Shown piece by piece: positions 1 through 5,489 of a stretch of 8,431 bases of DNA. Position numbers and translations under genes: made by a program. Below the pieces are notes generated by a model, which was not told the DNA's origin, ran no database searches, and was given only the letters and a program-made list of their open reading frames with translations. The stretch comes from Caulobacteraceae bacterium. Its GTDB lineage: Bacteria > Pseudomonadota > Alphaproteobacteria > Caulobacterales > Caulobacteraceae. The stretch is from the NCBI GenBank assembly GCA_947501315.1, contig CANMXH010000091.1, positions 1 to 8,431 of the forward strand, given 5' to 3'. Within the stretch, counting starts at the first letter, position 1. Every line of letters begins with the position of its first letter.

Positions 1-643
1 GCCCGTCGACGTCATAGCCGTGAAAATTGGCCTCTGACTGCTGGCGCTCGTTCTCGAGGAAGACCTCCCCATAGGTCAGCCCCTCCTTGGTGAACTTCAG
101 GTCGTAGACGTTGTCGACGCCCTGGACATACATCGCCAGCCGCTCCAGCCCATAGGTCAGCTCGCCCGAGACCACATCGACCTCGATCCCGCCCACGCCC
201 TGGAAATAGGTGAACTGCGTCACCTCCATCCCGTCGCACCAGACCTCCCAGCCCAGCCCCCAGGCCCCCACGGTCGGGTTCTCCCAGTCGTCCTCGACGA
301 AGCGGATGTCGTGCAGTTTCGGGTCGATCCCGATCGCTTCCAGCGACCCCAGATACAGGGCCTGCAGGTCGTCCGGGTTCGGCTTCAGGATTACCTGATA
401 CTGGTAATAGTGCTGTAATCTATTGGGATTTTCGCCGTATCGCCCGTCGCCGGGCCGCCGTGACGGCTGCACATAGGCCGCCTTCCACGGACGCGGTCCC
501 AGCGCCCTCAGCACCGTCGCAGGGTGCAGGGTCCCCGCCCCGACCTCGATGTCATAGGGCTGCAGGATCGCGCAGCCCTGATCGCCCCAGTATTTGTGGA
601 GCGTCAGGATCAGGTCCTGGAAGGCGAGCGGTTCGGTGGTCAC
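1..643 (-). CDS. glyQ: Glycyl-tRNA synthetase alpha subunit, 3' end outside window
   Basis: This is the alpha chain of the bacterial alpha2-beta2 (tetrameric) glycyl-tRNA synthetase, a cytoplasmic class II enzyme that activates glycine with ATP for charging tRNA-Gly. About 214 codons are visible of a family length near 300; the frame is still open at base 1. The translation closely follows the family: LTLHKYWGDQGC near residues 13-24, EVGAGT at 33-38, YVQPSRRPGDGRYGENPNR at 57-75, then LQHYYQYQ, VEDDWENPT, GAWGLGWEVW, GMEVTQFTYFQ and TYGLERLAMY. The start is GTG at 643 because an in-frame TAG lies about 50 bases upstream and no in-frame ATG intervenes. No clear Shine-Dalgarno precedes it. In this family glyS (beta subunit) normally follows, which would lie beyond the left edge. 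The gene is divergent from the deacetylase gene at 914. The identity is sure; the exact start is likely. Confidence 0.96.
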   Translation of the reverse strand, partial: MTTEPLAFQDLILTLHKYWGDQGCAILQPYDIEVGAGTLHPATVLRALGPRPWKAAYVQPSRRPGDGRYGENPNRLQHYYQYQVILKPNPDDLQALYLGSLEAIGIDPKLHDIRFVEDDWENPTVGAWGLGWEVWCDGMEVTQFTYFQGVGGIEVDVVSGELTYGLERLAMYVQGVDNVYDLKFTKEGLTYGEVFLENERQQSEANFHGYDVDG

Positions 644-720
644 GTCAGGCTGTTCGCAGTCGCAAAATGAGAGGCGCGGACCCTAGACGGGCGGCCCTTT
701 GGCGGCAAGGAGCCCGGATG

Positions 721-835
721 CCGGGTTCATCACAACGAACACAACGGACCCACGGCGGACACAACGGGGTCCGCGCCAGGCTCCGGTCCCGTTGTGCCCG
801 TTGTGACATCGTCGTGCCCGTTGTGACGAACCGGG
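721..835. repeat. Large imperfect palindrome of CACAACGGG-type 9-mer units
   Basis: The left arm has four units starting at 731, 740, 751 and 760, spaced 9-11-9-9. The right arm, read on the minus strand, has four units starting at 825, 816, 805 and 796 with the same 9-11-9-9 layout. The paired arms (731-768 with 788-825) match at 28 of 38 positions, and several mismatches become G-U pairs in RNA. Outside them, 721-730 and 826-835 match at 8 of 10. The centre is base 778 within CCAGG. The element fills the divergent gap between glyQ and the deacetylase gene, so by gene orientation it is not an obvious terminator. It could be a dispersed repeat, a folded RNA leader or a protein-binding array. 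Confidence 0.8.
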
Positions 836-913
836 GCTCTCAGCCACCGATTCCGGCTTCGCCGGGAGGCACGGAGGACGGAATGTTAAGCGTCGGCCGC
901 TAGCGTTCGCCCC

Positions 914-1657
914 ATGAAGCAGATCGACCAGATGCGCCGGCGGGCCGCGCGCTATCTCGACATCGAGGGAGTGACCATCGCGCCGGCGCGCGGCGTCTTC
1001 TCCCTGAGCTTCGACGACTTCCCCGCCAGCGCCTGGACCGAGGCCGGCCCGGTCCTCACCGACCACGGCGTGAAGGCCACCTACTATGTCTGTGGCGGCC
1101 TCGCGGACGGGATCAACATGGACCGCGACCAGTTCCGGGTTCCGCATCTGCAGGCCCTGCATGCCACCGGTCACGAGGTCGGCTGTCACACCTTCGGCCA
1201 CACCAGCGTCCTGCGGATGGATGCCGAAGCCCTCCGCCTCAGCCTCGACGCCAACGCCGCCTGGGTCGCCGAACGGCTGGACGGCCACCGCATGACCACC
1301 TTCGCCTGGCCCTTCGGCGACGCGACGGTCTCGGCCAAGCGCGTGGTGCGCGGGCGGTTCGCCATGGCCCGCGGCGTCCGCGACGGCGTCAACGCCGGCC
1401 GCGAGGACCGGGCCCTGATCAAGAGCATCGGCCTCGAGCGCCGCCGCCTGCCCGGCTACGACCTCGAGGGATTGATGGCCGAAGCCGCTGCGTCGAAAGG
1501 CTGGCTGACCGCCTATGGCCACGATGTGAGCGACCGGCCGACGGACTACGGCTGCACGCCGGAGGATCTGGACCGGGTGCTGAGGGCGGCGAAAGCCGCC
1601 GGGCTGGAGATCGCGCCGGTGGGCGTCGCCTGGGCCACAATGCGCACGAAAGCCTGA
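914..1657 (+). CDS. NodB/CE4-type polysaccharide deacetylase family protein
   Basis: This is a 247-residue protein of the carbohydrate esterase 4 (NodB homology) fold, metal-dependent hydrolases that remove N- or O-acetyl groups from sugar polymers. Some relatives act on non-sugar amides. The motifs appear in order: SFDDFP at 32-37 (catalytic and metal-binding Asp34 and Asp35), HTFGH at 92-96 (metal-binding His92 and His96), FAWPFGD at 130-136 (the RxxPxG-like motif), and AYGHDVSD at 200-207, whose His203 fits the last catalytic histidine. No signal peptide or membrane segment is seen, so it is probably cytoplasmic, unlike secreted chitin or peptidoglycan deacetylases. The substrate cannot be told from sequence. 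The start ATG at 914 lacks a clear ribosome binding site; an in-frame ATG six codons later is an alternative. Repeat-rich gaps flank it on both sides. The family call is firm and the function open. Confidence 0.88.
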   Translation: MKQIDQMRRRAARYLDIEGVTIAPARGVFSLSFDDFPASAWTEAGPVLTDHGVKATYYVCGGLADGINMDRDQFRVPHLQALHATGHEVGCHTFGHTSVLRMDAEALRLSLDANAAWVAERLDGHRMTTFAWPFGDATVSAKRVVRGRFAMARGVRDGVNAGREDRALIKSIGLERRRLPGYDLEGLMAEAAASKGWLTAYGHDVSDRPTDYGCTPEDLDRVLRAAKAAGLEIAPVGVAWATMRTKA

Positions 1658-1736
1658 ACGACCGCTCCGCACCCCAAAAACACCGTGCGCATAGTGCGCA
1701 TCGTGCGGATAGTGCGGATAGTGCGGACCGGTCGTT
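1657..1736. repeat. 16-bp inverted repeat enclosing the tandem 9-mers
   Basis: The arms 1657-1672 (AACGACCGCTCCGCAC) and 1721-1736 are complementary at 15 of 16 positions. The left arm begins in the deacetylase stop codon and the right arm includes the last tandem 9-mer. The enclosed 48 bases contain five A residues in a row and four 9-mers. The element lies in a convergent gap, so it could serve as a two-way transcription end, but there is no T-tract typical of an intrinsic terminator. Confidence 0.6.
1685..1729. repeat. Tandem 9-bp repeat, five copies
   Basis: Five head-to-tail copies start at 1685, 1694, 1703, 1712 and 1721: GTGCGCATA, GTGCGCATC, GTGCGGATA, GTGCGGATA and GTGCGGACC. A further copy in opposite orientation (ATGCGCAC, 1640-1647) lies inside the last codons of the deacetylase gene. 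Because the period is a multiple of three, every frame gives a repetitive peptide (for example HYP/HYA units on the minus strand), but no supported gene uses it. The array sits between two convergent genes. Confidence 0.85.
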
Positions 1737-1784
1737 TGCATGGCGCGGAGCCTCGCACGGCCATGCGTCAAAATCGGTCGCGGG

Positions 1785-2717
1785 TCAGGCGGCGCGGGCG
1801 GTCTCCGACAGTATCGCGGCCTTGCGCGCATCCGCCCATTTGATCAGGGCGGCGCGCGGGAAGGCGACGATCCACGATCGGGCCGTGTATTCGCCCGCCT
1901 CGATCAGGGCGGCGCGGGTCGGCGAGGAGGTGGCGGCGCGCCGGGTGTGAGTCTCGCCCGGCCCTTGATGCACCATGAAGGCGCCGTGGTTCAGCAGGTT
2001 GAGCCGCAGATAGGCCAGACGCGGGCTGATCTGCTCCAGCGGCGGATCATAGAACCAACTGGAACCCAGCATGCCGGCCATCTCCGGGCGGCGCTTGCAG
2101 ATCTCGGCGGCGGTGGCCCAGGCGCGGTCCCAGCCGGCCTCGTTGAAGTCCGACAGTTCGCGGCTTTCGGTATGGACCTCCAGCCAGGGCTTCCAGGCCC
2201 GGGCGGCGGCATAGGCCGGGATCACCGACCAGCCCCAGCCCTCGCGCGCATGGCGCAGCACCTGCCCCGGCCCCATGGGCGAGGAGAGGTCGATCATCTG
2301 GGTCCGCGCACCGGGCACGCTGAGAACCAGAGCGATGCGCACATCCTTGGCCCAGAAATCGCGGTCATAGGGGTCGGCGGCGGCCTTCAGGAAGTCGGCC
2401 AGACGGCCGATCCACTCCGGATAGAGCTCCAGCACGGCGTCCGGCAGGTCGGCGGCCTGAATGCGCGCGGGCATCTCCAGCGCCCACAGCGCGACCAGCG
2501 CGCGGCGGAGATCGTCGGTCAGCGCGAGGCCGAAGGCCTCGGCCAAGGCCTCTTCGGCACAATGGCCCGGCTGGTCGAAATCCCAGTGCGGAGCGGCGGC
2601 GACGGCCGCAGCGGCGGCGGCGTCCTTGAGGGCGCGAAGCCGGGCGCGATCCTCGACCGGGACCTTGTTGAACACGGCTTCAAAGGCGGCGATCCAGGCA
2701 GGCGAGAGCGTTTCCAT
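1785..2717 (-). CDS. Conserved protein of unknown function
   Basis: I do not recognise a named family. The 310-residue product has no signal peptide or membrane segment and looks like a soluble globular protein. Visible traits are an alanine run at about 33-42 (a GCG-rich stretch), Trp/Tyr-rich patches such as ELYPEWIGRL (97-106) and WGWSVIPAYA (161-170), and a conserved-looking core GSSWFYDPPLEQISPRLAYL (218-237) followed by GAFMVHQGPGETHT and RRAATSSPTRAALIEAGEYT. I recall similar SWFYDP...SPRLAYLR segments in unannotated proteins of other bacteria, with no function attached. The ATG at 2717 is chosen because longer reading frames run into the end of ispE. Its ribosome binding site is weak. 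It lies 53 bp downstream of ispE on the same strand and may end the ETF-QO/TPR/ispE transcript. It is convergent with the deacetylase gene. Confidence 0.8.
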   Translation of the reverse strand: METLSPAWIAAFEAVFNKVPVEDRARLRALKDAAAAAAVAAAPHWDFDQPGHCAEEALAEAFGLALTDDLRRALVALWALEMPARIQAADLPDAVLELYPEWIGRLADFLKAAADPYDRDFWAKDVRIALVLSVPGARTQMIDLSSPMGPGQVLRHAREGWGWSVIPAYAAARAWKPWLEVHTESRELSDFNEAGWDRAWATAAEICKRRPEMAGMLGSSWFYDPPLEQISPRLAYLRLNLLNHGAFMVHQGPGETHTRRAATSSPTRAALIEAGEYTARSWIVAFPRAALIKWADARKAAILSETARAA

Positions 2718-2770
2718 AGATCCAGTCTGCCAGAGACGCGTTTGCCTGCGGTTAAGGCGACGCCCGATGG

Positions 2771-3637
2771 CTAGCGCAGAACGGTCGGACGGACCCACCA
2801 GTCGGGCCGATCGCCTCCCAGGATCTCTCCAGCGGCCCTGGCGGCGGCGGTCGTGTCGAACAGGGCGAAGACGGTGGCCCCCGAGCCCGACATCCGCGTC
2901 AGGCGCACGCCGGGCAGGGCCGCGGTGACCGAGAGGGCCTCGCCGATGGCTGGCGCGAGGGCAACGGCCGGCGCCTGCAGGTCGTTGCGCCGGGCGGCCA
3001 GCCAGTCGATCACGGAGGCGGCCCCCCAGTCCGCCGGCGGCGCCGGGCGGTCGGCGCGGCCGGACGGTTTGGCATCAAAGCCGCGATAGACCGCTCCGGT
3101 CGAGGACGGAACGCCGGGATTGACCAGCAAGGCCGGGAGCGGCGGCAGTCTCCCCTCGAAGGTCAGGACATCACCCCGCCCCTTGGCCCAGGCGGCCCGG
3201 GCATGCAGGCACATGGGGCCGTCGGCACCGATCCCTGCGGCGATCCCCGCCAGCGCCGCATCGTCGAACGGCAGACCCAGCGCATCCCGCGCCAGCTTCA
3301 GCGCGGCCCCGGCATCCGACGAGCCGCCGCCCAGCCCGGCGGAGACGGGCAGATGCTTGTCGAGGGTGATGGCCAGCCCGAGTTCCCCGATCCCGGCCGC
3401 CGCGCCCAGCGCCCGCACCGCCCGCAGCACCAGATTGTCCCCTTCGCCGTCGAGCGCTTCGGCGAAGGGCCCGGTGACCGTCAGCGACAGGCGCTCCGCC
3501 CTCTCAACCGTCAACCGGTCGCCGACGTCAGCGAAGGCGACCAGACTGGCCAGCGGGTGATAGCCGTCCGCCTCAAGCGGCCCGACATGCAGGAACAGAT
3601 TGACCTTGGCAGGCGCGAGCCGGGCGATGGCAGCCAT
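2771..3637 (-). CDS. ispE: 4-diphosphocytidyl-2-C-methyl-D-erythritol kinase
   Basis: IspE uses ATP to phosphorylate the 2-hydroxyl of CDP-methylerythritol, the fourth step of the non-mevalonate (MEP) route to isopentenyl diphosphate, in the cytoplasm. The 288-residue length is normal for this GHMP kinase. Seen in order: LAPAKVNLFLHV at 7-18 (with the substrate-binding Lys11), ADGYHPLASL at 23-32, the glycine-rich ATP loop PVSAGLGGGSSDAGAAL at 97-113, GADGPMCL at 137-144 holding the catalytic Asp139, and the C-terminal RMSGSGATVFALF. The third residue after GA in the GADxP motif is Gly where many IspE proteins have Val; the catalytic Asp is kept. The ATG at 3637 lies only 3 bases after the stop of the TPR gene, which indicates co-transcription and perhaps coupled translation. 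Confidence 0.96.
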   Translation of the reverse strand: MAAIARLAPAKVNLFLHVGPLEADGYHPLASLVAFADVGDRLTVERAERLSLTVTGPFAEALDGEGDNLVLRAVRALGAAAGIGELGLAITLDKHLPVSAGLGGGSSDAGAALKLARDALGLPFDDAALAGIAAGIGADGPMCLHARAAWAKGRGDVLTFEGRLPPLPALLVNPGVPSSTGAVYRGFDAKPSGRADRPAPPADWGAASVIDWLAARRNDLQAPAVALAPAIGEALSVTAALPGVRLTRMSGSGATVFALFDTTAAARAAGEILGGDRPDWWVRPTVLR

Positions 3638-3640
3638 GGC

Positions 3641-5422
3641 TCAGGGCTGGCCTACGGACACCGGCGGCGCGATCGACAGACCGTTGGCCAGCTTCTGCTC
3701 GACCTCGGCCCGGCGCTCGTCGTCTGGCTCCAGCGTCAGCACCCGGCTCCACTGCCACCGGGCCTCGCGCATCCGGCCGACCTGCCAGTAGGCGTCGCCG
3801 AGGTGGTCGTTGATCTCGGCGTTGGCCGGTTCCTTGCTGACGGCGCCCTCAAGAGTTTCGACGGCGATATCATACTGGCCCTGCCGGAACTGGGCCCAGC
3901 CGAGCGAGTCCTGGATGTTGCCGTTCTCGGGCTCGGCGGCATGGGCCCGGGCCAGCATCCCGGCACCCTGTTCCACGCGCCGCCCGCTATCGACCCACAT
4001 ATAGCCGAGCGAGTTGAGCAGGGAGGGATTTTCGGGTGCGGCCTGAAGCGCCGCCCAAAGCTCGGCCTCTGCCTCCTCAACCCGGCCGAGCGACTGGAGG
4101 GTGAGGCCACGGATTTCGCGGATCTCCGGAAGGGCCCGTGCAGCGTTCGCGCTTGGGTCGTCGATGATGCCGAGCGCTTCCTCATGACGGCCGAGGCCTT
4201 TCAGCTGGATCGCCATCAGTCTGAGAATCTGCGCATCGCCCGGTGCCGCCAGGCTCGCACGCTGGAAGGCCGCGAGAGCCTCGATCGGGCGCTGGTCGCT
4301 CGCATAGCTCAACCCGATGCCGAATTGCGCCTCGGAATAGCGGACCGGGTTGTCCGGCCTCACCCGTTCAAAGGCCGCGCGAGCCTCGTCCTGCTGGGTT
4401 CCAGCAGCCAGAACCTGTCCAAGCTGAAGGGCGATCTCATCGTCGTCGTGAAGAGCCTCCGCCATCCTGAGGTAGATCACGACCTGCGAACGGGCCTCCG
4501 GGCTGGGGCCGAGAAATATCGCCGCGTATCTGAGGCCCTGGGCCGCCAGCTCGGTCGCCGTGGGCGCAGCCGGCGGGCGGGTCTGCATCAGTTCACGGGC
4601 TTCCGCCGCCGTATCCGCCCCGGTCGGCGAGACGGAGTCCAGCACACGCCGATAGTAGGCAAGCGCCTCGGCATTCCGGCCGCGGCGCTTCAGGAAGTCG
4701 GCATAGTCCCTTGCGAACAGCTGGGTCGCGATCGGAACCTCGAGCAGGGTCTGAAAGGCCGCCTCCGCCTCGGCGTAGCGGCGGCGTGTCTCCAGCAAAC
4801 GGGCATGTTGATGCAGCAGGATCAGGGTGGCCGGATCGCTGGTCGACAGCGACACCGGCCGGAGGGCTGCGGTCCAGTCGTTCGCTGCGGCGGCGACCGG
4901 TGCGCGCATCAGGCGCGCCGCCAGGGCGAATGCCGGATCAAAATCACCCGAGTCCAGGATCGCCAGTCCGGCCTTCGCATCGCCGCGTTGAACGGCAAAG
5001 ACCGCGCCGGCCAGCCTGGACGCATCTGCGAGTGCCGGGTCGCTCAAAAGTTCCGGTGAAATCCGGACGATGACATCAAGGTCACCGGCCAGCAGTCCGG
5101 CGCGGAAGGTGTCGAATCCGACGCGCGGCTGCTCCGGGACCAGACTCTGGCTCTGCGCCAGCAGGTCCGTGCCCCGGGTGTAGTCGCCACGGTAACTGGC
5201 CAGCAGACCGGACAGGTACAGACCATAGGCGGACTGCCCCGCCGCATCGACGGGCACCGGTGCCCAGACCGCCGGAATGGGCAACGTGGCGGGTTCGGCC
5301 GGCTCTTCCGCAGCCGGCCCCGCCGGACTTGCGAGGGGCGCCGCATCCTGTGCGGAAACAGGAACAGCCAGCGCCGTCAGGGCGCAGGCGGTCAGGAGCA
5401 GGGTCAGGCGGGAAAGGCGCAT
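3641..5422 (-). CDS. Exported tetratricopeptide-repeat protein
   Basis: This is a 593-residue protein with an N-terminal export signal: positive MRLSR, a hydrophobic stretch to about residue 20, then a PVSA/QDA signal peptidase I-type site near 24. An LTAC sequence ending at Cys13 also resembles a lipobox, but the short hydrophobic run before it and the hydrophobic stretch after it make the ordinary signal peptide likelier. A Pro/Ala/Glu-rich linker (about 25-55) follows, then helical repeats. The clearest TPRs are at about 470-570: NSLGYMWVDSG, QDSLGWAQFRQGQYDIAVETL and NDHLGDAYWQVGRMREARWQW. These resemble TPR proteins such as the Pseudomonas lipoprotein LbcA, a partner of the CtpA protease; a shared role is only a guess. 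It probably acts as a protein-binding scaffold in the periplasm. The ATG at 5422 is preceded by a GGAAGG-like site and begins the signal sequence; in-frame codons upstream are Arg-rich and unlike an exported protein. It lies 67 bp after ETF-QO and 3 bp before ispE. Confidence 0.9.
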   Translation of the reverse strand: MRLSRLTLLLTACALTALAVPVSAQDAAPLASPAGPAAEEPAEPATLPIPAVWAPVPVDAAGQSAYGLYLSGLLASYRGDYTRGTDLLAQSQSLVPEQPRVGFDTFRAGLLAGDLDVIVRISPELLSDPALADASRLAGAVFAVQRGDAKAGLAILDSGDFDPAFALAARLMRAPVAAAANDWTAALRPVSLSTSDPATLILLHQHARLLETRRRYAEAEAAFQTLLEVPIATQLFARDYADFLKRRGRNAEALAYYRRVLDSVSPTGADTAAEARELMQTRPPAAPTATELAAQGLRYAAIFLGPSPEARSQVVIYLRMAEALHDDDEIALQLGQVLAAGTQQDEARAAFERVRPDNPVRYSEAQFGIGLSYASDQRPIEALAAFQRASLAAPGDAQILRLMAIQLKGLGRHEEALGIIDDPSANAARALPEIREIRGLTLQSLGRVEEAEAELWAALQAAPENPSLLNSLGYMWVDSGRRVEQGAGMLARAHAAEPENGNIQDSLGWAQFRQGQYDIAVETLEGAVSKEPANAEINDHLGDAYWQVGRMREARWQWSRVLTLEPDDERRAEVEQKLANGLSIAPPVSVGQP

Positions 5423-5447
5423 GACCGCGAACCTTCCCGCTTTATGA

Positions 5448-5473
5448 GGCGGCGACAAGGCCTCTCGCCCGCC
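5448..5473 (-). other. Hairpin between ETF-QO and the TPR gene
   Basis: GGCGGCGA (5448-5455) is complementary to TCGCCCGCC (5465-5473) apart from one bulged C, enclosing a 9-base loop. It lies in the 67-bp gap between the two genes. No T-tract follows in the direction of transcription, so it is more likely an attenuating or mRNA-protecting stem than a full intrinsic terminator. It could also be chance in such G+C-rich DNA. Confidence 0.3.
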
Positions 5474-5489
5474 CCATGAAGTTTTGGCG

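Noticed and set aside
721..835. CRISPR array
   Set aside because: The units are 9 bp with no spacers and are arranged as a mirror-image palindrome; no cas genes are present.
683..1831. Long minus-strand open frame covering the deacetylase gene and both repeat gaps
   Set aside because: It is antisense to a gene with complete NodB motifs, and its product is Gly/His/Arg-rich with no recognisable domain. Its length comes from high G+C and the period-9 repeats.
1842..1916. 15-bp direct repeat GATCAGGGCGGCGCG at 1842 and 1902
   Set aside because: It lies inside the unknown gene, in frame, and encodes the same RAALI residues twice; probably shared codon use in two helices rather than an element.
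1740..2774. 344-codon plus-strand open frame opposite the unknown gene
   Set aside because: Both strands are open here. The minus-strand product has a plausible folded-protein composition and follows ispE; the plus-strand product is Gly/Arg/Gln-rich like the other antisense frames. This is the least certain of these rejections.
2718..2798. Longer N-terminus for the unknown gene, starting at 2798
   Set aside because: It would overlap the end of ispE by 28 bases and add 27 Arg-rich residues unlike the rest; the ATG at 2717 is preferred.
3203..5059. 618-codon plus-strand open frame
   Set aside because: It is antisense to ispE and the TPR gene, both well supported, and its product is Arg/Gln/Gly-rich without motifs.
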